NCBI GenBank assembly: GCA_003508835.1
Contig: PUFA01000034.1
Span: 6,474,501-6,538,500, forward strand
Reading direction: 5' to 3'
Source of the DNA: Eonycteris spelaea
Taxonomy: Eukaryota; Chordata; Mammalia; Chiroptera; Pteropodidae
DNA length: 64,000 nt
Positions 24,395-34,611 of this stretch are shown here, one piece after another. Positions within the stretch are counted from its first letter, which is position 1. The number at the start of each line of letters is the position of its first letter. Made by a program: the position numbers and the translations under genes. The notes beneath the pieces were generated by a model. It worked only from the letters and a program-made list of their open reading frames with translations. It had not been told where the DNA came from and ran no database searches.

Positions 24395-24560
24395 TACTAA
24401 ACCCTGGAGTGCTTTACGGCACCTGGCACATAGACGAAGCCTGATTTAAAACAACATTAAATGAATTCATATATATCTTTATTAGGCTTTTAGCACAGTG
24501 CTTGTTAGTTAGAAAGCATTCAATAAATGTTCATTGAACATGGAATGAATGGCTGATTAA
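24395..24560 (+). repeat. L2/MIR-type 3'-end fragments
   Basis: Two successive tail-like motifs occur: 'ggcacctggcacatagacg' near 24420, and 'ttagcacagtgcttgttagt' with 'cattcaataaatgttcattg' near 24490-24535. Both are typical of L2 3' ends. Confidence 0.6.
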
Positions 24561-24561
24561 G

Positions 24562-25282
24562 TTAATTCTCAATTATTAAGTATAAACAGGCTTCCCATTG
24601 AAATGATGAACTAAACACATGGCTTTATTCTGCCTCCAGACTGGATAAGAATGATAGTAAAAGAATAATAATCAAGTATAATCCTAGAAAAAATGTAGCT
24701 GGGGCAAACATAGGCAGATAAGGTATTTCAAAACAGTTCTTCAGTAATGAAATATAGGACATCAACTAGCAGAGCAGTCATAGGCTTGAACACTCTAAGA
24801 GAAGCATGTAGTCAACAAGGGATGCAGGTCTCAGAGGCTGCAGGGATGATGAAGCATGGGAATGAGAAGGAAGTTGAAAACGGAGGGGCTGATTTCAAGT
24901 CTGTACGTAGATCATCAGCTCTAATGATACCGTTCCTTCCCCGACCTCCCCCCTTCAAAAAATAATAATAATAATAATAAGTTGTTCTTATTCAGTTGGG
25001 CAACTCACTCCCCCCAGACTGGTTTTTGTCAAAGAAATTTAATCAGCATCAACCTTATGGCAGGTGGAGTGGGTGAGGTTGATGCTCCAGAGTGTAGCTT
25101 CCACACCTTGTCATTTGAGCCCTCAGAATGGAGCCACTTGCCTCAAAGAGGCAAAGAGCCTACAAGCCGAAGACCCCACAACATACATGCAATAGATATG
25201 GAGAGACTGTCCCAAGAGTAAAGCCACTTTTTAAAGCAGTTGGCTTTTATAAATGTGTTAAAGTTAGGGAGTTATTACCTTT
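24562..25282. other. Unassigned stretch with (AAT)n microsatellite
   Basis: An 'aataataat' microsatellite lies at about 24958-24980. The open frames on either side (24747-24965 and 24982-25221) have no recognisable domain and no sign of being exons. Confidence 0.5.
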
Positions 25283-25284
25283 TT

Positions 25285-25497
25285 CAATGGACTGAATTGT
25301 GTCTGTCCTCAAATTCATATGTTAAAGCTTTAACCTCCAATGTGACTGTATCTGGAGACAGTGTCTTCAGGAGGTAATTAAGGCTAAATGAGGTCATAAG
25401 GGTGAGAAAATAAGAAAGTAAGAAAATAAATTTCTGTTGTTTAAGCCATACAGTCTGTGGTATTTTGTTATGGCAGCCCAATATGACTAATATACCT
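25285..25497 (+). mobile_element. MLT1-type MaLR LTR, internally deleted
   Basis: The 5' half is 'atggactgaattgtgtctg', 'aaattcatatgttaaagc', 'atctggagacagtgtcttc', 'aggtaattaaggctaaatg'. It jumps at 'gggtgagaaaataagaaag' to the 3' end 'aataaatttctgttgtttaag', 'ccatacagtctgtggtat', 'atggcagcccaatatgac'. The element is about half the usual LTR length, so its middle is deleted. A polyadenylation signal (AATAAA) is kept in the 3' half. Confidence 0.85.
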
Positions 25498-25499
25498 TT

Positions 25500-26025
25500 T
25501 ATTATAAACCCTTATTTACAATTTGATTTTAACCATCTGCAAATGTCTATACTACTTTGAAAAACCATGACAAATAACAAGAGCAACAACAAGAAATAAA
25601 TGAGACTTTCAAGCTGGTATAGACTAGACCAATCAGCTTTCCTTTTTATATTTGCAGCAAAAGGATTTGCCTTAGGTCACCTAATTTGAAATACAACCTG
25701 TTTAAAGCCTATAATTTTTTTTTTATTACAAGTGTAGCACTTCCAGTGTTTGCTATTATGTAATATACTTACATTTTAAACATATTTATTCATTCAAGTA
25801 TTTTGACCAGTTTGAAAATGTGAATCATGTTCTGATATGATTGCCTGACAATGACACCAGAATATTTTGAAAGTGTAAAAGGGAAATAATTATATGGATT
25901 GCTTACACAGAAAGAATAATATGGAATACCCATCACATAAACATTCCAAAGAATTTAGAAATATCTGGGCATTTTCATGTCAACATGTTTGAGAAATTGC
26001 CTAACTTAGTGAACAATTTAGAAAG
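25500..26025. other. Unassigned AT-rich stretch
   Basis: No gene and no confidently named repeat; the composition is strongly AT-rich. Confidence 0.45.
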
Positions 26026-26029
26026 GTTT

Positions 26030-26165
26030 AACTTGTGGCTCTCCTCTGTGTTATCTGTGTGACAATAACAATTATGGAACTTTGTGTCTCAGTTTCTTCC
26101 TCTATAACATGAAGACAAGGCTTGCATACCCTACAAGAACAAATTAGGTAATGAGTCATTTTGAT
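26030..26165 (+). repeat. MIR SINE fragment
   Basis: Core-like order 'ttatctgtgtgacaataac', 'tgtgtctcagtttcttcctc', 'tataacatgaagacaagg' and 'aattaggtaatgag' fits the middle of a MIR. Head and tail are lost or diverged. Confidence 0.6.
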
Positions 26166-26166
26166 G

Positions 26167-27058
26167 AGGTGCCTCCTACTATTGGCTTTTTGAAATCTGA
26201 CCTCAATTTTCTCTCTGCTCTGACAGATAGTTTCACATAGTCATTTATTCCCTTCCTGGATACATTGAGGAGGCCTCAGGAAAACAGACCGAAATTTGTG
26301 AAATTTCAATAATGCAGGCCTCTTGTTATTCCTCTGTTGGTCTCACATGCTTTTTGCTAACTCTTGAATTCAATATAGATACTTTGTAAAAGAAAGAAAA
26401 TGGATTTATCCTTATATAAAAGTTGTTTTTTTTCCTAGTGTCAGTTTAGAGGAATCATTTTTCTCTTTTACATTACAAAAAATGATTTAATATTAATAAA
26501 GCTATTATAACATTTATGGGAGAATATCAAGTCAATAACATTTTGTGTCCAAACCCACATTAGTTACTATTAATTATTTGCCTGTTTAGGGTATCAGCTC
26601 TCCAGCCAAATATCTCCAGTTGTCACAGGAAATGCTTATGTTTTTCCCTTTGTTGTTTTTACATCTCTTGAGACATGTAGGAGGAGTAGCGGGCATAACA
26701 GGGACTGCCGATGACTCATCCTAACCTACCTTTTCAGATCAACCAGGCCCAGGCAGCTGTGTGATTCATGGCCTCCTCTGCGCACCTGTCTTTTGAGCAC
26801 ATAGCGGACTGTGCTTTTCAGGGGTATCGGTGAAGGTCAGCCTCCTAGAGCAAATGATTTCCTGATTTAAAATCTCATATGAGGAATTTCCATATATATC
26901 TTTGGGGTTGAAAGATTTCGTAGGGTTGGCCTCATTTCTGAAACTAAGAAAACGAAGTGTTTACAGTGATGTTAATTACACATCTACCTGTTCTCACAGA
27001 CTTGGCATTGCCCCACTACTTCTTATGGTCAGCAAAATACAGAAGCTGTTGGGTTGGA
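26167..27058. other. Unassigned non-coding stretch
   Basis: No gene or named repeat recognised. The open frame 26957-27175 runs into the MIR at 27061 and is not a gene. Confidence 0.45.
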
Positions 27059-27060
27059 CA

Positions 27061-27284
27061 CAGTATAGTGAAGAATGAGGACTCAAGTGTCAGAATGTAT
27101 GACCTTGGGTATGAACGAAGTCCTCTAATAGTAAGAAAGCATCCACTCTCCTTATTCGTGATATTTATATTGTAATATTATTGCCATGTAGGGTAGTTGT
27201 GAAGAAAGAAGATATAATAGATTGAGAGTACTTAGCATTTTACCTGACTCATTGCAAGCAGTCAAGAAATGCTGGCTATTATAG
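27061..27284 (+). repeat. MIR SINE
   Basis: It shows the MIR order from head ('cagtatagtgaagaatgagg') through 'atgaccttgggtatgaacg' and 'gtagggtagttgtgaagaaag' to the tail 'gagagtacttagcattttac' and 'aatgctggctattata'. Confidence 0.8.
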
Positions 27285-27454
27285 CCCTAGGGCTTGTGCT
27301 CAAAAGAACTTCAAAAAATATGTGTTTGTTAAGTGAAAATGAGTGCTGGCCAGATGAATCCTACTTAACTTTACTTGTGGGACTTCATTAATGAAATATT
27401 AACCGAAATGCTTACTATACTTCTCTGTAGAAACCAATACTAAATTTATTTCAC

Positions 27455-27600
27455 TTGAGTTCCCAGTGTGTATATATAATGCTGGCAAAGCAGACACAAA
27501 TGAAGCCCTTGTTTTCCAGACGCTCACAATGTAGTAGAAGAGACAGACCAATAAATAAATTGTAAAGGCCCAAACAATAAATTAAATTGCAATTACCAAA
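27455..27600 (+). repeat. Possible old LINE/LTR fragment
   Basis: 'cttgttttccagacgctcac' followed by 'gagacagaccaataaataa' resembles a widely seen ancient repeat tail ('...agacagacaataaacaaa'). The family is not certain and the piece is short. Confidence 0.4.
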
Positions 27601-27601
27601 T

Positions 27602-30198
27602 TCATGTTGGTGCCAAATTTGCATACTGAACAATTACTGTATTGCTTAGTACATGGCAGAGATACAGAAAGTCAGTCTTCAAAAACAATGCAGATGTGAG
27701 TTTGATTTTAGTTTCAGATTGAATAAACCATTGAATCAGGGTTGATATCTCCACACATCTGAAACATTCTATTTGAAGAAGCTCTTGTATATATTTTTTT
27801 GGATAGGAGAAAGAAAACCACTGCATGTATTAAATTATGTTGCCTTACATAATTTGGAGAAGAGAGGCCAAAAGACATCTTCTGGATATCCTACTAAATG
27901 TTTATGAGAGCCAACAGAAAGAATTAGTTTGCGCATCCATATCAAATGCCCAATTCTTTATATAGCTGTCTTGAAACAAAGATATGCCTAATTGGCTTTG
28001 CCAGCAGTAAGGAATAAGCTATCTTTTTTTTTTTAATTTTATTTTTTTTTTTTTTTTTTTATTGGCTGCAACTCTCATTCCTGATTTGATACAGAACACT
28101 TAGCTTCCTCTAAGAAAATCCATGTTAAAATGAATCCATATACAGATGCATTTTTTTGCATATAGCAAAAGCAATGGCATGCTGGAAGCCTCTGGTGTTG
28201 TGGAAACTTGTTACTTAGCACACGTGACTGGCATTTCCTTTAGGGGTGTAAGTGGCTCAAGTGGCTCAAGATAGAATGCCACTCTATGCCTGGTGTTACA
28301 TTATGCGTAGTCAGAAGCTCTGACACTGATTTATTATTGTTACTTATGTGTTTTACACCATCTAATATCTTTAACTCAATTCCAAGCATTGTTTCACTAG
28401 TAAGAAACAACCCAGACAGAGCGATTGCATTCAGCATAATTAATTTATGTTTCCAATATTTTAGAGAACCCCACTTAAATTTATCTTTATTTCTTCTGTT
28501 CTCGTAGCTTTCCCTATAGAAGTGAGATTTTACTAATAGGACAAGATAGCTGGGAGAGTACACTCTAACTTCTGTTGGTCTTTGTATAATAATTCAATTT
28601 TGCTGAATCTGTAAAATAGAGATAATAAGTAGTTAAACCATATTTTGCAAATCTTGTAACTTTTCACCAAAGTGATGGATAATGTTATTCTTGTCATAAA
28701 TGGGAATAACTAAGAGTTTCATGTTCACAAGTTAATTTTTAAGTGTTTACGATAGACGTTTCTGAGGTTTATTTCTGGGCTGTGTTTTTATTTACAGAAA
28801 TCTGTGCATAGTAGAGAAGGAAGAGAGTGGGAAGGCTTAGTATTTGCAAGAGCACTCATATGCCACATTAACCTCAGCACTGCATTCACTATTTGTTCCT
28901 TTATTGTGCTTCCAGGCAACTTTTCCTCTTTTTCCTCTTGGAATACTCTTTTGAGAGTAGATTTATCTACTAGGACTCATTTGGTTCCCGTAGATACATA
29001 GTCGAACATAAGCTCTCAGGAAAGTGAGGAATTTATCGACTTATGCAATGCACAGTATGCAGAACTGGCTTCTCAGGAGGCTTCCCAGTGTCTGGCCTCG
29101 GTTCCACTTAAGTCCGCTCTCATCCAGGTTTCCTCCTTGTAGTATCAAAACAGCTGCCGAACTAGATGCTTTATAGTTTCAAGTCCATCTAAACAGAACA
29201 AGAGTCTTTTCCCCAGAAGTTCCAACCCCAGTCCATGTTTCCGTTTAGTTTTGATTGACTGCATTCACTTCTCTGAAGCAGTAGGCATCACAAGGCTAGT
29301 GGTTTGCATTTTGACTGGAAGTTGTGATAATAGTTGGCTAAAAGTGACTGGAAGGTAAATCTCCAAATAACATTCTGGAGCTAATGTCGGGAAAAAAGGA
29401 GAAGTGGATGCAGAACATGAAACAAACAACAAGCACAAAAATATCTTCTGCAGAAGGGCAGGTGAGTGTTTCCGCTGGTGACAGTGTAGGCTGTGGTACG
29501 AATCACTGTGCAGGTGCCCTCGGAGACATGCAGGCCTTCCAGTGCATACCTCATATTCCTAGAATTTAGTTTACCAGAGCGACTGCTGACACTCTCTGTA
29601 GACTGTGATTCTGGACCACGATGGCTTTCTGAGACTGGCATCATACCTGCAGAGCACGCCCCACAAAACGTCAGCCTCTTCCCTCCTCCTTCCTTCACCT
29701 CTGCTCTCTCCCTTTCTTTCCGTTTGAAGTTTCTAGAGGAGTGCCCTTTCTCACCCCTTCCTTATCACATCTGGTACCCAGATGCCTAACATCGTGGTTT
29801 CTATGCGCCTAGTGCAAATTTTTATCAGCTTTTTAGGACATAAACTTTTGAAGATTGATTGCTATTAGGGAAAGAATTGGCAAACGGATTCCAACGGGAA
29901 GAAGTTTACTGGCACTTTATGTGAAGGACAGAAGTCTTTTCCTAAGGTCAGTAAAAATCTTTTAACAAATATACTTATGATGCATAAAGCCAGCCTTAAT
30001 GTGAAAGAAAGGGTCTTGGCTGAATAAGGTTGACTACAGATCACATTTTAGAGGACTCCGAAAATTTAATTCTGGACTCATCTCTCTACCTTGGTTCCTC
30101 TCTAAAAAGCATACTGTATAATATTCTCTAGTTTCTGATTTGAAAAACTAAGCTCTGCGTTTTACTCCTTAGGGAGCCAGGAACGAATCAGTCTTATA
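27602..30198. other. Unassigned stretch with poly-T
   Basis: A long T-rich run lies at about 28024-28060. A direct duplication of 'agtggctcaag' lies at about 28251-28271. Opposing open frames 28240-28563 (-, 107 codons) and 28286-28507 (+), and 29381-29698 (-) with 29493-29789 (+), have no domain, and their two-strand overlap argues against coding. No gene is seen. Confidence 0.5.
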
Positions 30199-30204
30199 AA
30201 ATAA

Positions 30205-30292
30205 TATTTTAGAGTAGCATTTCAAAAATTCTGATGTGTATAAAAATCACCTGACAATTCTGCTAAAAATGCAGTTTTCTGTTTGTAGGTCT
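30205..30292 (+). mobile_element. Truncated MER5-like hAT element
   Basis: 'agtagcatttcaaaaattctg' followed by 'gtataaaaatcacctgac' and 'gctaaaaatgcag' matches the first third of a MER5-type element; the rest is missing. Confidence 0.55.
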
Positions 30293-30397
30293 ATTTCTGT
30301 TTGTAGCCCTATTTTTATTAGAAATGTGGCAGGTGATGCTTCAACAGGGATGCCAAAGCTGCTAGTCCCCAGATCAAACTTTGAATACAGATCTCAG

Positions 30398-30590
30398 TAC
30401 TGTGCTGTCTGTTTTAGCAGCGAAAAGCCACATGTGGCTATTTAAATTGAAATTACATGAAATTTGAAAAATCAGTCCTCAGTCTCAGTAGCCACATTTT
30501 AAAGGCTCAGTAGCCATGCGTAGCCTTTGGCTATAGTATTGGGCAGCACAGAATAGAACATTTCCATAATCTCTGAAACACCTGTTGGCT
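30398..30590 (+). mobile_element. Non-autonomous hAT-type MER element, second copy
   Basis: 'actgtgctgtctgttttag', 'gccacatgtggctatttaa', 'ttgaaattacatgaaattt', 'tagccacattttaaaggctc' and 'gtattgggcagcacagaata' give the same order as the copy at 7440-7595, including the mirrored 'tagccacat' motifs. It is better preserved in the centre than the first copy. Confidence 0.78.
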
Positions 30591-30591
30591 A

Positions 30592-31935
30592 GACAGCCTT
30601 GCTCTAGAAGATAGGTAGTTCAACTATAGAATGACTTCAATGCTGTACAGAAGAAATGGCTTTTCCTTGAGATGTCAAGGTAGCACTATTTCCTAGAGAA
30701 AGAGTCTGTATTTTCAAAAGGTACATAACAAAAGGTCTACCATTTACCAGGCCGTGGGGAAATCCAAGCTGTGTGAGATCTCTTGCGAGACCTTCTTTCC
30801 CTGTTTGTACACAAGATGCCCGGCACTCATTGCCGTGCCTCATCAGGACCATGCATACAGTTTTACAATTTAGCTCTTTGGTTCAGTTGTTGGCTGTAGT
30901 TCTCATCTTGGTACTCTTTGTTACTATTTTAATTAATAATTTAAAAACTGTAGAGTAACTCTTCACCTATATAGAGTTCTTAGGTGACAATCACATGTAT
31001 TGTGCCAGAAATAAATCAAGAATTGAAAATGGCTGTAAAGAGCCAAACAACAGACACTTAGCAATCAAACAACTAAACACACCTCAAAACCATCCTCTGC
31101 GCGTAGCTATCCAGGTCCTGGTGATGGGGGAATAACTCAGTCTCCGCTCTCATGGTGGGCTTATGACTTTGACTTTACACACAATTGCTCTGTTTATTAA
31201 AGTCTATCAGTTTTAATATCTTAGAGGAGCAGTTTGTACAAACGCCCCACGTGATGCTTAGGTGCTTTCAATTTAGCTCTGGAGCCCTTTCCCGGCGTGT
31301 AAATGTCATTACCTTATACTTGGCACTTGAGAATGCTTCCTGAGCACAGGAGGACTGGTATAACTTAGCCAACCTTATCTTTTGGATCTCCTTCAATATG
31401 GACAGGACCTTTGTGCTGATAAGTGTGTGGCACACTTCTTAGTGCTCCTCTGTAACTGAGACATGGTTTGGATTTTGGCGTCACACGGTCTCCAGTGCCA
31501 TTCCTCCGGTCATAAGAGTCTTTAGTATTTCTGTCTCCTGAGAGCTGGCATGACAAGTATGCATTTGGCCTCGACATGTGGTTATGTGAGATCACTGGTT
31601 CGGATGAGGACACGGGGTCACTTCTCTCAAGTTTCTGTAAGGATAGTGCAGTGTGTATTGGCTTCAGGTGAAGGTTAATATCCTCAGCAAGATTCTGCCT
31701 CACACTGCGATAAGTGCATAATCAAGAAAGGGTCTTGGAGATCAACCAGTGCTTTTGCCACTGACAGGTTGCTCAGCTGTGAGTTGAATAACCTCGAGAA
31801 TGGTTATTGATGACTTCTTCCCCTCCTGAGATTGGAACCAGTGGATAAATGGGCACTGGGGTCATACAGATGGAGATAAAAATATGACTTTTATAATTTT
31901 TGCTAAAGCTGCTGGACAGTGGGCCTTAGGGGTTG
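30592..31935. other. Unassigned non-coding stretch
   Basis: No gene is seen. The frame 31365-31703 (-, 112 codons) has no recognisable domain. The region 31730-31900 has weak MIR-like phrasing ('tgctcagctgtgagttgaat') but I cannot support a call. Confidence 0.45.
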
Positions 31936-31939
31936 TTGA

Positions 31940-32461
31940 AGACAGCTTCTGACTTGACCACAATGATATCACCTCCTGGATTCACTTTCGTGTGTAACTC
32001 TCTCCTCTTGAGTGTGGGCAAGACCTGGTAATTTGCTCTAACTAATATGGCAACGGCGATGATTATATACATAAGATTGAAACTCCACCTTGCTAGCAGA
32101 CCCTCTCTACAACTCTCCCTTACTGACTTTGATGAAGTAGGTGGGAGACGCTTGAGTGGTAAGGAGCTGAGGGCAGCCTCTGGACAACAGCCAGAGAGGA
32201 GCAGAGGCCCTCAGTCCAATATCCTGCAACAAACTGATCCTGTCAACAACCATGTGAGCTTAGAAACAGATATTTCTCCACTTAACCCTCCAGATGAAAC
32301 CTCAGCTCTGGATGACAGCTTAATTGCAGCCTTATGAGAGGCCCTGAAACAGAGGACCCAGCTAAGCCATGTCAAAATTTCTGACCCACAGAAACTATGA
32401 GATTGTTCTAATCTGCTAAGTTTGGGGTAATATTTTCCTAAGCAATAGATAACTAATACAG
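31940..32461 (+). mobile_element. MaLR/ERV-L-type solitary LTR
   Basis: The sequence follows a well-known mammalian LTR: 'tcctcttgagtgtgggcaag', 'ctgactttgatgaagtagg', 'gagctgagggcagcctctgg', 'gaggccctcagtccaatatc', 'caaccatgtgagcttagaaa', 'gaggacccagctaagccatg' and the end 'agataactaatacag'. The open frame 32047-32337 (+, 96 codons) is a translation of this LTR. No internal region follows, so it is a solo LTR. Confidence 0.82.
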
Positions 32462-32464
32462 GTG

Positions 32465-33105
32465 TGTTTGCTAAGTGGACTTGCTAATAATATCCTACCC
32501 TAAAGTAGACAGATATATCCACTTACTCTCTGAGGGTGCTGAGCAACTACATACCGCATTTTTCGGGGGTCTGCCCTGTGTATCTTGTAGAAGCAGAGAA
32601 GGCAATATGCTTTTGTTAGGCAGGTGGATTCCAACTTGGTTGAGGAAGAGGAAAGACCAGTTATTTTTACCAAACTAATCTGATGATAAGTGAGTTTCTC
32701 CTCCACTGGGGAAGAGCAAGGGTTGAGAGGAGCCAGGACTGTGACTCTCAAAACCAGTATATGCAAATGAAAATAGGTGAACATCCTTGAGTCACATGGT
32801 TACCTGTTAACCAAGTAAGTAACTCCACTTCTACAATTAGCAGTGAGATTGGAGCCATTGGCCAGGAGTGTCTGGGAAAAATCTCTTCTCATGGAAGTGA
32901 GAGTAGTAAAATAGAAACTTTCTCTTTTACAGTGAGAAAATCCCATGTTAAGGAGCCCCTTGCAGAGAAAATCCTTCCTGTGCTGATTTGAAATCTTGCA
33001 TTTTGCTTTCTCACTCTAGTTTTGACTTCTTACATGAAAATCCTTTGCCTTTTCTCAGGTGCCAGGTGTCAGCAATGCAAAATATGTTAAGATCTGTCTC
33101 TGGCC
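32465..33105. other. Unassigned non-coding stretch
   Basis: No gene is seen. Opposing open frames 32475-32678 (+) and 32500-32784 (-) overlap without recognisable domains. Confidence 0.5.
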
Positions 33106-33109
33106 TCAA

Positions 33110-33650
33110 GGGACTTACAACCTCAGAGCATCTTTATTTGCAAGCAAGCAACTAGAACACACTATTGCAGTTTGATTCCCCTGGAAGATGGCTCTGAGGC
33201 GAAGTTTAATATGTGAAATGTTTAATGGAAGATGTCCTTGGGATCCTCGCCTGTTGAGGAGAAGGGAATGATCCAGGGTCGGGAAGGAGCAGGTGGGCTC
33301 GGGCTGGGGGCGGGGGCGGGGAGCGGCGGGGAGGTCTCTGGCACTAACAAGGCCCATTGGAGTTGACCTGATAGGCTGAAGTAGCTTGGCCTTCTATGCC
33401 CCTGCATCCTTCACTGGGTGTGGGCCACCCTGACAAGGAAGTGATCTTGAGATAGTCTTTTTGCTGACCTGAGAGATGTCTATGGGGCCTGACACCTGAA
33501 AGCAGTGTGCCACCAGCACTCCTAGTACCTAGGGTAACACATCCTTCCTTAATGGGGTGGTTTAGAAGGTAAGACCCCCACACCCCTTTCCCAAAAGATA
33601 GGGGCAGGGCTACATGGCAGCAGCTCTCTCCAGTACAAATATTCCACAAA
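33110..33650 (+). repeat. Possible LTR-like interspersed repeat
   Basis: Phrases such as 'gattcccctggaagatggct', 'aagtttaatatgtgaaatg', 'ttcactgggtgtgggccacc' and 'gcagtgtgccaccagcactc' resemble a repeat I have seen, but I cannot name it. The GC-rich centre at 33291-33334 lies inside. The three minus-strand open frames here (33115-33357, 33222-33407, 33344-33676) are proline- or glycine-rich shadows of the GC-rich sequence. Confidence 0.4.
33291..33334 (+). other. G-rich tract, potential G-quadruplex
   Basis: At least five runs of three or more G in about 40 bases ('gggctgggggcgggggcgggg') satisfy the usual G-quadruplex pattern. It is the most GC-rich spot in the window and has a few CpG, but it is far too short for a CpG island. 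Confidence 0.7.
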
Positions 33651-33651
33651 T

Positions 33652-34405
33652 CCCCTCTCTCCACATTCAGGCCCATTTTTCTTGACTCAAAGTGGAGGAA
33701 GTGGTTTTAGAAGCTTAGGCTGGTTACTTCCTTGCCTTTCTCTGCTCACCCATGTCAGCCATGTGCTCACTGTGGCCCCTGGTGTCTGCCGTGGTAGGAG
33801 AAATGCCCGTGGAATATACGCTGCTGTATATGCCTTGGTGCAAAATGGTGTGGGGGGAGTGCCTGGCTGCGACACGGATGGAGGCAGTTCACATTCCAGA
33901 GAGGAGTGTGACTTCTGCGGTTAACGAGACGCTATTGGCAGGTTACTCTCCATGGCACTCGTGGGGCAGGCCACTGTTTTAACCAGAAACAGTGGCAGTG
34001 TAAACCGTGGATTGAAGGAGGAAGACATTGGAGGAATGGAGACGCACTAAGAGACCCAGAAGCTGTTGTAAGAAAGTGGCGATGAGGTCGGAGTGGAGCA
34101 GAGGCAGGAAGCAGGGAGAACAGCAGGGCTCTGAGGGGAGGGGTTCGGGGATTAGACGGTGGGGATTTGAAGTCTGATTGCATGCAGGAGGTGAGAGTGA
34201 CCTTAGAATGAATTAGTGTCCCCCCTTGAGCCAGTGTATCTGTGAGGGGGAGGAGTAAAGTTCTTTTCTATTGCAAAAATATATTTATTCTAAAACATAG
34301 ATTATGCTCTTAATAAAATAATATTGTGCCTTTTTGTGTTCACTTCTTTCGTAGCAGTTTTTCAGGCCTAGAAAATTTGGGTGAGCATTCAGCCATTAGC
34401 TCACA
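33652..34405. other. Unassigned non-coding stretch
   Basis: Several overlapping open frames on both strands (33682-33924, 33687-33875, 33752-33982, 33932-34183) reflect locally higher GC. None has a recognisable domain and no gene is called. Confidence 0.45.
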
Positions 34406-34409
34406 GTTG

Positions 34410-34610
34410 ATAATAAGAATAGCAGCCATTTGTTGGGTGTTTTCTCTGCACTAGGCACTGGGGCATTTTCCGTAAATTATCTCGTTCAACTCTACAGCCA
34501 CGTGGGCATCCTGTAGATATCATTATGCCAAGCTACAGGAGGGAAGAGGGAAGCGGTGTATCCAAGACTGGAAGGACCACAGTCTGACTTCAAGGAGCAT
34601 GCTTTATTCT
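34410..34610 (-). repeat. MIR SINE, reverse orientation
   Basis: On the plus strand the MIR reads backwards: 'gcactaggcactggggcatt', 'aattatctcgttcaactctac', 'gtagatatcattatgcc', 'aagactggaaggaccacagtctgactt'. The tail comes first and the tRNA-like head last. Confidence 0.78.
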
Positions 34611-34611
34611 G

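Noticed and set aside
28240..28563. 107-codon minus-strand frame opposite a 73-codon plus-strand frame
   Set aside because: No domain and no paired splice signals that I could support; chance is the simpler explanation.
32047..32337. 96-codon plus-strand frame as a small protein
   Set aside because: It is entirely within a MaLR-type LTR.
33291..33334. CpG island promoter
   Set aside because: Only about 45 bases are GC-rich and CpG are few; far below island length.
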